64,000 bases of DNA from Planctomycetaceae bacterium (GCA_041398825.1 JAWKTX010000013.1:1-64000), one strand, 5' to 3'; shown: positions 1 to 7,267, numbered from the stretch's first letter. Numbers and translations are program-made. Notes: generated by a model not told the origin, from the letters alone.

Positions 1-73
1 GACGCAAACGCCGTTAATCCCGAAGCAAATGATGACCTTTCCCTCTCGACGACGCAGCAACAGGCAGGTCTCG

Positions 74-604
74 TCAATGAAACATTGACCACAGTTTGGG
101 ATATCTCTTTCGCAGAGATTCTTGATCTTCATCGAATGGTTCGCCGATTGGGTTAGGGTCGCCCGGTCCGTCAGTCGTGTTGGGAAAGTCATCAAGCTCG
201 GATTCCTCTTTCCCAAGTGACTCTGCCCAGGCAAACATGGCGGGGTTGAGAAACGACAATCCGCTGGACCGAACTTTCTTTGCCGGCGGGTCAATCGCCG
301 ACGCGAGCGACTCCGGATTGTTCAGGGCCTTCGCGTAGATGCTCTGTCCCTGAGCAACCAGCCAGTGACGGAAGTCAAGAAATCCGTCATCTGAACATCC
401 GTCGCAGATCACGAAGGCAGCTCCCCACAGATCCCATCTGTATGCTCGACAAACGAAGTGCTGAAACCAGTGGTCGAATTCGACAATCTGCTCCGCAGAA
501 AGGCGAACGAGCGCTTTCCGCAGCGATAATTCCTGCCGTTGTACTTGCCCCTTTGCCACATCATGGCTGGCCTGGATCAATGACCAAAATTGTTCTTCTG
601 TCAT
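74..604 (-). CDS. DUF4240 family protein
   Basis: A 176-residue soluble protein with the usual layout of DUF4240. The N-terminus (MTEEQFWSLI) is followed near residues 65-75 by an acidic DGCSDDGF stretch and by FRHWLVAQG. The acidic tail after residue 125 (EESELDDF, EPFDEDQESL) is also typical. There is no signal peptide or membrane segment. The biochemical function is unknown; relatives are often small stand-alone genes next to immunity-type proteins, and an Imm1-like gene lies just downstream on the other strand. The ATG at 604 gives the family's standard start. The gene looks intact. Confidence 0.75.
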   Translation of the reverse strand: MTEEQFWSLIQASHDVAKGQVQRQELSLRKALVRLSAEQIVEFDHWFQHFVCRAYRWDLWGAAFVICDGCSDDGFLDFRHWLVAQGQSIYAKALNNPESLASAIDPPAKKVRSSGLSFLNPAMFAWAESLGKEESELDDFPNTTDGPGDPNPIGEPFDEDQESLRKRYPKLWSMFH

Positions 605-704
605 CGAGGTGTGTTCCGAAAAGCTGCTGCCTCAAATGTGGCTTCGTCGACATGGTTGATCAGTCTCGGTATCATACCAAAGCCTGTGGCGATTGAGGTG
701 CATG

Positions 705-1178
705 ATGTCACACGTTCGATATACAAACATCGTCGGCAAGGTGATCGACCATCCCGACGAAACGCAGATGCGACATGACTTGTCGGAGGTCCCGTGGCGG
801 CAATGGTATCGCTGTCTGCAGGGAGCCGCGATGCTGGAAGTTGTATCTGATGAGAACGATCCGCATTCAGTCCGCCCGGGAAAAACGTCGCCACAACCTG
901 TCCTCATTGTTGCTCAGCCAAATGCCGACGAATTCCTGTTGTCATGGCTGGAAGACAGACGCGAATGGGTTCCGTGGAATGGCGGAACATGTGAAGCGTT
1001 TTCCACTTACTTTTCAGGAGGCAATGAACATCGAATCCCCGACGACTGTCTGGTTGATTCGGAGACGGCACTCAGGGTAATGTTGCACTTCGTAACACAG
1101 CAGACTCGCGACAATTCTGTTACCTGGACACGGCTCGATGAACTTCCGGTCGAAGCGGATTTCTGGGAACCGATGTAG
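705..1178 (+). CDS. Imm1-like immunity family protein
   Basis: A 157-residue soluble protein. The middle (QPVLIVAQPNADEFLLSW) and the end (TWTRLDELPVEADF) match the pattern of Imm1/DddI-like immunity proteins, where a C-terminal tryptophan-containing strand closes a small alpha/beta domain. Such proteins neutralise deaminase or nuclease toxins in polymorphic toxin systems, but no toxin is visible here, so it is an orphan. Start choice is open: a TTG at 693 and ATGs at 702 and 705 are in frame. GAGGTG lies at 696-701, and the ATG at 705 is preferred. The family call rests on overall resemblance only. Confidence 0.55.
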   Translation: MSHVRYTNIVGKVIDHPDETQMRHDLSEVPWRQWYRCLQGAAMLEVVSDENDPHSVRPGKTSPQPVLIVAQPNADEFLLSWLEDRREWVPWNGGTCEAFSTYFSGGNEHRIPDDCLVDSETALRVMLHFVTQQTRDNSVTWTRLDELPVEADFWEPM

Positions 1179-1355
1179 ATTCTGATCGCAAAACATGCGT
1201 GCAATGTGCGTTCATCTTTTTGTCGCTGGATTCGTAAGAATTCGGGCACTGCGGTGGCGCTTCCAGTAGTCTCACGACCTCTGCTACGAACTCATTTTCC
1301 CTAAAAGGCAGCTCCACGGCGGGAAGCCCTGGACTTGTCAGGACGCACGGTTCGC
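1179..1355. other. Intergenic, no clear gene
   Basis: No convincing gene. A minus-strand frame from 1317 begins MELPFRENEFVAEVV, which looks like a real N-terminus, but it soon degenerates and runs antisense into the preceding gene. It may be the 5' remnant of a lost gene. Confidence 0.3.
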
Positions 1356-1514
1356 ATGACGAATTACCTCCGTCGATATCTCAACGGTGAATGGCAGGCT
1401 GTTTGGCGAGAGCTGATATGCGCCGGGCCGGTCGCACTTCAACCCCCACCGATTGGCGTTAACAGCCTGTTGCTGCGACTCTACTGCAGGCCGTTCACAA
1501 GGGTCTTGGTATGA
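1356..1514 (+). pseudogene. 5' remnant of a small conserved gene
   Basis: The ATG at 1356 opens a 52-codon frame starting MTNYLRRYLNGEWQAVWREL. This resembles the N-terminus of a family of hypothetical proteins that begin with a YLRRYL-G-E...VW-x-L helix and often sit among immunity-type genes. After about 22 residues the resemblance stops and the frame ends at TGA 1512-1514, so this is probably a truncated remnant rather than a working gene. The call is from memory of the family pattern. Confidence 0.3.
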
Positions 1515-1563
1515 CCAATTGACGAATGAGAACGGTTCGCTTCGTTGTTCTCACTGCTACCTG

Positions 1564-1719
1564 TCATAGGAATGATGGATCTGCAGCTTCGTTTCGGGCA
1601 AAAACATGGAACCCGCAGGTCGGGCATTTCCAGCCTCCGGAGTCAAGCGCACGCACCCTGACGTGCGATGGCCGGGACCGGATTCCTGAATCGTTGTGAT
1701 TGGTGAACGTTACCCGCAA
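1564..1719 (-). CDS. Possible small zinc-ribbon ORF or fragment
   Basis: A minus-strand frame of about 51 codons ends at the stop 1564-1566. Its C-terminal half reads GGWKCPTCGFHVFARNEAA, with a CPTCG knuckle. Only one CxxC pair is visible, so a complete zinc ribbon is not present. The only start candidate is a TTG at 1717-1719, immediately after the stop of the kinase-phosphatase gene. It could be a tiny gene at the end of that operon or the last piece of a degraded one. Confidence 0.25.
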   Translation of the reverse strand: MRVTFTNHNDSGIRSRPSHVRVRALDSGGWKCPTCGFHVFARNEAADPSFL

Positions 1720-1723
1720 GCAT

Positions 1724-3118
1724 TCATCTCCGGTGATTGAATGGATTTACGGTTGAGAATGGCCGTGAAGGTTCGCAGTAAGTCTGCATGGCAGCGACAG
1801 AGACGAACTCCTTTTCAGGATAACGCAAAGCAGTGAGCCTGCCGCCGAAGACGCAGCCCGTGTCGATGTTGACCGTCCGGTTGAGCCACTCGGGTTCGGG
1901 AACAGGAGTATGGCCGTAGACAACCATTGCCGATCCACGGTATTCCGCAGCCCAGTTGAGCCGAATTGGCATTCCGAACTCGTCGGTCTCTCCCGTGGTG
2001 TCTCCATAAAGGGCGAACCCCCGGACCTTGCCCGAACTTCGGCCCTGATACGCTTCCTTCATTCCAGCATGAGCGACAACCAGCTTGCCATCGTCGAGGA
2101 CGTAGTGGCTCACGAGGCCGTCGAGAAACTCGGCCAAGTCTTTGCAGAAGGGTTCACGAATGTCGTCGGGAAGGGCTTCGATCTCGCTCCATGACTCGGC
2201 CAGACCGTGCGTCATCTGCGGATTCTTTCCACGCAGCTTTCGCAGCAATTTCATGTCGTGATTACCGGGGACGCAAATCCCTGTTCCATGTTCCACCATC
2301 TTGCGGACAATTCGCAACGTATCGAGAACTCTTGGACCTCGATCCACCAAATCACCAACGAACACCGCCTTGCGGCCTTCCGGGTGCCTGAATGTAGTGG
2401 ACGAGGCCACGAGTCCGCCAGTTCCCATCGACAACCGTAAATCGCAGGGACTCGTCGCCTCGTCCACTACAGGTCGATAGCCAAGCTCGTGCAACAAGCC
2501 TTCAAGCTCGTCACAACAACCGTGAATGTCGCCGATGATGTCAAACGGACCATGCTCGTCCCGTCTGTCGTTCCAAAGCGGGACTCGTTCGATGTTCGCC
2601 GATGTGATCTCTTCGACGGAATCCATCACGAAGATGTGTCGGAATCCTTCTTGTTCCAGAGCCTTGATCGAGAATTGATTCTGTGACGATTGTTGTTGCA
2701 CGACATGCGAGCCGAACTTGCGATCATGCTGATTCTGATTGCGTTCGTGACAAGCCTTTTCCGTGGGATTCAGAACGATAGCCACAGGCAGGCAGTGATA
2801 CTGTTTCGCCAACCGTACCAACGGCCTGCGTGCTTCCGGCTGAACATTGGTGGCGTCAACGACCGTCAGGTGCCCCCGAGCGAGCCGTTTTGCCGCAACA
2901 AAGTGCAGCACTTCAAAGGCGTCGTTCGTCGCTGCCTGATCGTTCTCGCCGTCACTGACGAGTCCACGGCAATAATCCGACGACAGTACCTCAGTCGGCA
3001 GGAAGTGCCTGCGTGCAAATGTGCTCTTCCCCGACCCGCTTGGGCCGATGAGAACGACAAGTGAGAGTTTTGGGATTTTGATGTCAATTACGTCTTTTGC
3101 TCCCAGAGTTGTTGCCAT
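1724..3118 (-). CDS. pnkp: Polynucleotide kinase-phosphatase lacking the ligase domain (Pnkp-like)
   Basis: Last intact gene of the minus-strand operon. From the ATG at 3118 it is 464 residues. The N-terminal kinase has a P-loop (GPSGSGKST, 25-33) and SSDYCRGL. The calcineurin-like phosphatase has GDIHG (196-200), GDLVDRG (255-261), GNHD (285-288) and YGHT (401-404). Together these heal broken RNA ends (5'-OH to phosphate; removal of 2',3'-cyclic phosphate). Full-length bacterial Pnkp is about 850 residues with a C-terminal adenylyltransferase; here the protein stops after CEPSRPF, with no ligase remnant seen downstream. Residues 217-242 are encoded by an inserted palindrome (2394-2470). The start at 3118 overlaps the upstream gene by 31 bp; an in-frame start at 3172 would overlap more and adds sequence unlike the family. 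Confidence 0.85.
   Translation of the reverse strand: MATTLGAKDVIDIKIPKLSLVVLIGPSGSGKSTFARRHFLPTEVLSSDYCRGLVSDGENDQAATNDAFEVLHFVAAKRLARGHLTVVDATNVQPEARRPLVRLAKQYHCLPVAIVLNPTEKACHERNQNQHDRKFGSHVVQQQSSQNQFSIKALEQEGFRHIFVMDSVEEITSANIERVPLWNDRRDEHGPFDIIGDIHGCCDELEGLLHELGYRPVVDEATSPCDLRLSMGTGGLVASSTTFRHPEGRKAVFVGDLVDRGPRVLDTLRIVRKMVEHGTGICVPGNHDMKLLRKLRGKNPQMTHGLAESWSEIEALPDDIREPFCKDLAEFLDGLVSHYVLDDGKLVVAHAGMKEAYQGRSSGKVRGFALYGDTTGETDEFGMPIRLNWAAEYRGSAMVVYGHTPVPEPEWLNRTVNIDTGCVFGGRLTALRYPEKEFVSVAAMQTYCEPSRPFSTVNPFNHRR
2394..2470. repeat. REP-like palindrome inside the Pnkp phosphatase domain
   Basis: A 77-bp imperfect palindrome. The left arm begins GTAGTGGACGAGGC at 2394 and the right arm ends GCCTCGTCCACTAC at 2470. 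The arms pair over 23 bp with one mismatch around a loop of about 31 bp. The element lies within the phosphatase coding sequence just before the RHPEGRKAVF-GD segment and is translated in frame as about 26 residues of unusual composition. Size and symmetry suit a mobilised REP/BIME unit. It differs from the palindromes beside the RAYT remnant at 4.8-5.4 kb. Confidence 0.85.
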
Positions 3119-3486
3119 CCGGGAAAGGCTGCGGCCCAGACTTCTGCCTGTTCTCTGGTCTTGATCCAGCATCGTCGATCATTCCTGATACGCTCGATGA
3201 CCTTTGGGTGATAGATCATCTTGACTCGAAATGTTTCGACATACTTAACATGAACAACAGAGGTGATGAGTCTTCGTGCCCTGCGATGTAATCCTATGCA
3301 AATCAACCCATCACAGGTGCCAGTATAACAACCAGCAATGTACACCTTCGCCCCGCCTCGAAACTGGCGAGTACCGATCTTTATTTCTTTGCCACCGGGA
3401 CCGAATGGACGCTCTCGCTTGATGTTTGCAACGATGCACCAAATACCGTCGTTGTTACGATCCGTTGTTTCCGTCATCGCAGTCAC
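3088..3486 (-). CDS. Hypothetical protein in the Pnkp operon
   Basis: A 132-residue protein of unknown function. The N-terminal half is basic and glycine-rich (RPFGPGGKEIKIGTRQF). A cysteine-containing stretch follows (YIAGCYTGTCDGLICIG), then HRRARRL, a region of predicted strands, and a C-terminus rich in tryptophan (AEVWAAAFPGWQQLWEQ). There is no signal peptide or membrane segment. It starts inside the stop of the nucleotidyltransferase gene (4-bp overlap at 3483-3486) and overlaps the Pnkp start, so its expression is coupled to both. The basic N-terminus would fit nucleic-acid contact, but that is inference only. I do not recognise the family. Confidence 0.65.
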   Translation of the reverse strand: MTAMTETTDRNNDGIWCIVANIKRERPFGPGGKEIKIGTRQFRGGAKVYIAGCYTGTCDGLICIGLHRRARRLITSVVHVKYVETFRVKMIYHPKVIERIRNDRRCWIKTREQAEVWAAAFPGWQQLWEQKT

Positions 3487-4253
3487 CTCAATCGAAGCCG
3501 AATTAACAGATCGTTCAATGCCGTTGCACCACTCGGCTGTTCTGGGAGGCGGCTCTGCTCAAAGGCTTCCTCAAGCTCAGTCCGCAATCGTTCGTATTCC
3601 CGTTCGTGAAATGCAAGGTCGGCCTGATCGAGCGTGCCTTTCTCCGTGCCGCTGATCTTTCGCTCAATCAACTCGGGCAAGTAGGGCAGCTTGAACGTCT
3701 CATTCAGATGGACCAGATTCGCTTCGATTTCGCCGGTTCGCATCAGGTGAATTCCCGTCAGCAGAACTCGGTAAACATACAGCAGCGGTTTGACCCGAGG
3801 CGGACCGGCACTGTCAGGGGGACACTCCTTCTGAAACAACTTCCACTGCGTTGAGGCGAATCCGAGGTAGTGGTGAGCGTGATGCTTTGTGAGGCAACTC
3901 GGGGCGATGGCCTTGATTTCTTCGTGTTCCGGGGTGGTATGGACGATGAGCGGTGAAAGCACCTGCTCCATCCACATAGCCATTTTTCCTGAGCAGTGAT
4001 ACTGGCCGAAGGATTTCCTGGCGTCGTGCGTGACGAGATCAATCTCCAGGCCATCGTGGATGCCCGACTTTGCAATTGTATCGGAGCCGGTTTCCAACCC
4101 AGTGATTTCCTCAAGCGGCAACAGATGCGCTCCCCGCAGGTCAGAATCCGAATCCGGCGACGGGAAAGCCGTACAGGTGGGCTCGATCGTGGCGAACAGC
4201 AGTGGGTACGGATGGTCGTCGATGTGCTTTTGTAGCCGTGGATCGAATGTCAT
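3483..4253 (-). CDS. Predicted nucleotidyltransferase (COG3541-like), catalytic motif altered
   Basis: 256 residues of the predicted nucleotidyltransferase family found with RNA-repair genes. Conserved parts are HPYPLLFATI (14-23), PSPDSDSDLRG (31-41), EIDLVTHD, a KHHAHHYLGFA helix, KPLLYVYRVLLTGIHLM and the end LNDLLIRLRLR. The expected G-A-H-L-Y-G-F loop before the SDxD acids is missing: residues 24-30 read EPTCTAF, while the same DNA in the next frame encodes AHLYGF. A small deletion and a one-base insertion therefore compensate each other. The product is full length but its nucleotide-binding loop is probably broken. The ATG at 4253 overlaps the preceding stop by 4 bp. Confidence 0.8.
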   Translation of the reverse strand: MTFDPRLQKHIDDHPYPLLFATIEPTCTAFPSPDSDSDLRGAHLLPLEEITGLETGSDTIAKSGIHDGLEIDLVTHDARKSFGQYHCSGKMAMWMEQVLSPLIVHTTPEHEEIKAIAPSCLTKHHAHHYLGFASTQWKLFQKECPPDSAGPPRVKPLLYVYRVLLTGIHLMRTGEIEANLVHLNETFKLPYLPELIERKISGTEKGTLDQADLAFHEREYERLRTELEEAFEQSRLPEQPSGATALNDLLIRLRLR

Positions 4254-4617
4254 GAGTGTTGTCCGGTATCGTGATTGACGGGCCTGAACTCGTGAATGAC
4301 GAAATCGTGCCGACGATGTTGTCGGTTGAATTCCTCCAGTTCCTCTGCCGGAATCCAGTATTCACGAAGTCTCTTCCGCCGGCTTCGTGGATTTCATGTC
4401 GGTCGAGATAGTCCTGCAGAAAATCAGAGCGAAGGACATATCCGACGTGGTTGAGAGTTCGATCTTTGGTGTTCCAGTCACGAGCGATGAAAATGGCGTA
4501 CTCTTCAGTGACCACTGGATAGAAAATTGGCTGCCATTCCAGCCCGGCGGAAATCGCTTCCAGCCCGACGCTTCGATCAAGTCGAGTTCAGCCTGACCAA
4601 CAGGTCGAAATAGTGTT
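4250..4617 (-). pseudogene. Frameshifted 'ADP-ribosylation/crystallin J1'-type protein
   Basis: Pieces of one ~115-residue protein lie in successive frames: LFRPVGQAELDLIEASGW (about 4560-4615), then QPIFYPVVTEEYAIFIARDW and NHVGYVLRSDFLQDYL, then REYWIPAEELEEFN, then FVIHEFRP ending at the TGA 4250-4252. This pattern matches a small family that databases label ADP-ribosylation/crystallin J1, a name with no demonstrated activity behind it. At least three indels separate the pieces, and no ATG precedes the first. The final stop overlaps the start of the next gene by 4 bp, so it was a member of the operon before it broke. Confidence 0.65.
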
Positions 4618-4785
4618 GCGATCTGTCTGGTCAGCGGGGAACACTCCCGAGCTCCGTGTTATCGAGCCTTGATGAGACAGGTGAAGCCTAAGTGGTCTGT
4701 GAGCCTGTGTGGTCTGTAGAGACCGTGTGAGTCTTGTGTGGGACTTTGCAGTTTGTTTAGTCTGTGGGGTTTGTGGAACGGGTGG
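4618..4785. other. Low-complexity intergenic stretch
   Basis: A GT-rich stretch with loosely repeated GTGTGGTCTGT and GTTTGTGG units between the crystallin-J1-type remnant and the RAYT element. No gene is seen. Similar GTTTGTGGAA units recur as an exact 14-bp tandem at 8.33 kb. Confidence 0.4.
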
Positions 4786-4805
4786 CACAGACATTCCTGT
4801 CTGTG
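4786..4805. repeat. REP palindrome A beside the RAYT remnant
   Basis: CACAGACATTCCTGTCTGTG: two perfect 8-base arms around TTCC, just outside the 3' end of the RAYT remnant. The inverse orientation occurs at 5270-5289. Confidence 0.8.
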
Positions 4806-4812
4806 TCAGCCA

Positions 4813-5265
4813 TCAATCCGGCCCGGAATAAAACGCCGGGTAATGATCGACATGCTTAACGAGTTCTGCCTTGACGGGGTTATCTGCCATGTAATTCAGT
4901 TTTTCTTCAAACTCCGGGCCTCGTCACGAACGATTCGGTCCCATGATTCATCCTGCCAGATTGTGCCAGTCCGCCTTTGCGATGCTGATTGATCAGACGA
5001 GCAGAGACGCCTTTGATCCCCTTCATGACCCGGGACAGGGAATGTCCGGTATGAGGCCGCAACAGTAAATGCATGGTCAGGCATGATATAGCTGCAGCCA
5101 GCAGGTAGAATTGTTTGTCGCCGGCCTTGATGTGATCCAGCACAATCATTCGTTCCTGCTCGGTCAATGTGCCAGCCGCCAGCCGAAAAGTGACAAAGTA
5201 GCAGCTGCCTTCCATTGTCCATTGAGGCAGGTTTCGCCGCCGTTTTTCCAGGACGGGTTCAGGGG
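4813..5265 (-). pseudogene. REP-associated tyrosine transposase (RAYT, Y1_Tnp), frameshifted
   Basis: The remnant covers nearly the whole RAYT protein: RRRNLPQWTMEGSCYFVTFRL, then YIMPDH (the IMPNHVH-type metal-binding signature) in one frame and LLLRPHTGHSLSRVMKGIKG in another, then IWQDESWDRIVRDE, then EEKLNYMADNPVKAELV to a stop at 4813-4815. RAYTs are single-strand nucleases that mobilise REP palindromes. Indels near 5080, 4985 and 4915 break the frame, and the HVH metal-ligand region is itself disrupted, so it should be inactive. Its first part is read as the tail of the upstream nucleotidyltransferase frame. Confidence 0.8.
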
Positions 5266-6286
5266 ATGACACAGACAGGAATGTCTGTGCTACTGGTACT
5301 TTATTGCTGCCAGTTGGTTGAGCAATCTCAGGTGGCTCAGACATTCTTGTCTGAGCTGCACTCCGCCTTGCCTTGATGAGAAAAGCATTCACCTTCTCGT
5401 AGTCAGGCCGTTCCGGCAGTCTCGTCTGTTCCAGGGCTCTTTCGAACTCAGCATGGAGAGCAAGTCGCCATTTCTCGGTTTCCTCCCACGGCACCTCGCC
5501 CTTCTTGATCGCCAGCAGTTGCTCACGATGTTCGTCCACTCGTACCGGAACAAAGCCCTCTCGAAGCACGGTGATGCCCGAGATGAGCAACCGAATCAGG
5601 TGCATGACGTGTTTCCACTTGACCTGCCCCTGATTGCGGATGTCAGACTGCATCTTTTTGAACTGCGATATGACGTAGCCGTTGTAGGTCTGGTACACGA
5701 GCCGAGAGAGAAACATTTCGCGCATGTTGAGCAACTCTTCAGCCAACGGTGTCGCTTTTTCGATCAACGGCGAGTAGAGACACTCCAGCACGTTTGGGTT
5801 CGCCTTGAGTGCCAGGACGAGAAACTTCTGAAGCTCCCAGTACGACTCCTGAGTCTCATGGCATTCCAGTTGTTCAGGGACACCGTACAGCGACCAATGT
5901 AGTTCGGCTGGCGGGAGGTAACAGCCACGACGGTCGATGTCTGACTCGCTGTCGGCCAATCCGTATGCCTGTGAACCAATCACACACTGAAAGATCACGT
6001 TTTCAAAGAGATCGTGGCGACGAAGAATGACGCCGCTTTCTCCAATGTCTCCTTCTTTGAACTTGGCGAGGGTCGTGAGATCACCGGACTTCAAAGCTTC
6101 TTCGACTCCATCCGGAAAACGAACTCGATAGGAATGTTCGAGATCAGACGGTGATTTCACAACGACGCCGACTGCGCCTCGAGGATGCAGCGTGCGACCA
6201 TTCTGGCCGAAAACATCCTTCAGCGTTACGACCTGCGTGCCAACTGCGAAAATCAGGTTGGGATGATGACGTACTCGTTTAGTCAT
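4907..6286 (-). CDS. Predicted nucleotidyltransferase (COG3541-like) read through into the RAYT element
   Basis: A 459-residue frame. Residues 1-~308 are a nucleotidyltransferase with an intact GSQAYGLADSESDIDRRG core (104-121), LECLYSPLIE and a LPERPDYEKVNAFLIKARR end typical of the family's C-terminus. An N-terminal segment (1-~75) has a barrel-like look (GTQVVTLKDVFG, RGAVGVVVKS). From about residue 309 the frame runs through palindromes C and B into the RAYT N-terminus and ends at its second indel. The natural stop was evidently lost when the element arrived. It is the first gene of the operon. About 50 in-frame codons upstream (6289-6450, FEHPDVLSRWEKGPVTISPDE) lack a start and look like the 3' end of another gene. 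Confidence 0.75.
   Translation of the reverse strand: MTKRVRHHPNLIFAVGTQVVTLKDVFGQNGRTLHPRGAVGVVVKSPSDLEHSYRVRFPDGVEEALKSGDLTTLAKFKEGDIGESGVILRRHDLFENVIFQCVIGSQAYGLADSESDIDRRGCYLPPAELHWSLYGVPEQLECHETQESYWELQKFLVLALKANPNVLECLYSPLIEKATPLAEELLNMREMFLSRLVYQTYNGYVISQFKKMQSDIRNQGQVKWKHVMHLIRLLISGITVLREGFVPVRVDEHREQLLAIKKGEVPWEETEKWRLALHAEFERALEQTRLPERPDYEKVNAFLIKARRSAAQTRMSEPPEIAQPTGSNKVPVAQTFLSVSSPEPVLEKRRRNLPQWTMEGSCYFVTFRLAAGTLTEQERMIVLDHIKAGDKQFYLLAAAISCLTMHLLLRPHTGHSLSRVMKGIKGVSARLINQHRKGGLAQSGRMNHGTESFVTRPGV
5270..5289. repeat. REP palindrome B (inverse of A)
   Basis: CACAGACAGGAATGTCTGTG, the exact reverse complement of palindrome A. With A it brackets the RAYT remnant as an inverted pair, the usual arrangement for a RAYT with its substrate REPs. 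Confidence 0.8.
5336..5355. repeat. REP palindrome C (variant)
   Basis: CTCAGACATTCTTGTCTGAG, a diverged copy in the orientation of A. It lies 46 bp beyond B, making a BIME-like inverted pair. It is translated within the extended nucleotidyltransferase frame and marks where element DNA begins. Confidence 0.75.
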
Positions 6287-6457
6287 TGACTCGCGTCCTT
6301 CGAAGTCGAGAAACTCCCACTCAAATGCGTTCCCAAAAATTCTGAGGTATGGTACGCCAAACCGGACTCGGGTGATCTCATCAGGCGAGATCGTAACTGG
6401 GCCTTTCTCCCATCGGCTGAGGACATCAGGATGCTCGAATTCTGAGTTAGCGTTAAG

Positions 6458-7267
6458 CTAAATGGCTGCAGGAACGGCTAGTAGCTCTCCCTGCCAAATC
6501 GTCACGGCTTGTCCACCGAGAACGACACGATCACCGGAGGTACGCACCTGAACCACGCCTCCACGGGCGGAGGCCTGAAAAGCCATCATTTCTGTCTTCC
6601 CCAGTACCTGAGCCCAGTACGGTGCCAGACAGCAATGGGCCGAGCCAGTGACGGGGTCTTCGTCGATTCCGACGGCGGGAGCAAAGAAGCGAGATATGAA
6701 ATCGAAAGAAGGATCATTGGATCGGCTCGTGACAATAACGCCCCGAGTCGGAATGTCCTTCAGTTTGCGGAAGTCCGGCGACATGGTTCGCAAGACTTCG
6801 GCATCTTCGACAACAATCAGATGGTCGAACTGCGTCTTGCCGACGTATGTGGCCGAGACGCCCAGCGCTGACTACAGATCATCCGGCGATTCGATCTGCT
6901 GAGCTGGAGTCGCCGGAAAGTCCATCTCAATTCCAACATCGCTCCGCAGGCAGGTAAGGATTCCACTTCGGGTGTGAAACTGAAGTGGGGCATTTTCAGG
7001 ATGAATCCCGGCTGTCCAAAGTGCATGGGCGGTGGCGAGCGTGGCATGACCGCACAGCGATACTTCGACCTGCGGTGTGAACCAACGAAGGCCATAGCCG
7101 TCGCCGCTCCGTCGCACGAATGCAGTTTCCGATAGATTCATCTCGGAGGCAACGGCCTGCATCCAGTCGTCCGGTACTTCCTGCCCCAGCCAACACACCG
7201 CTGCGGAATTGCCGCCGAATGGATGATCTGTAAAAGCGTCGACCTGCCAGCATTTGATCGAAGACAT
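6458..7267 (-). pseudogene. PhzF-family isomerase with an internal TAG
   Basis: Together the two open halves make a normal 269-codon PhzF-family protein (phenazine biosynthesis-like isomerase/epimerase fold). The first half shows VDAFTDHPFGGNSAAVCWL, the catalytic-glutamate segment LSETAFV and SLCGHATLATAHALW. The second shows DEDPVTGSAHCCLAPYW and a short end. They are in the same frame and separated only by TAG at 6872-6874 (DDL-stop-SALG), which one C-to-T change from CAG would explain. Upstream product alone: 131 residues; a restart inside the second half would yield about 111 residues. The substrate of this subfamily is not known. Confidence 0.8.

Noticed and set aside
4588..4794. 68-residue minus-strand frame rich in Thr, Gln and Ser
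   Set aside because: It is a translation of the GT-rich low-complexity stretch and has no protein-like features.
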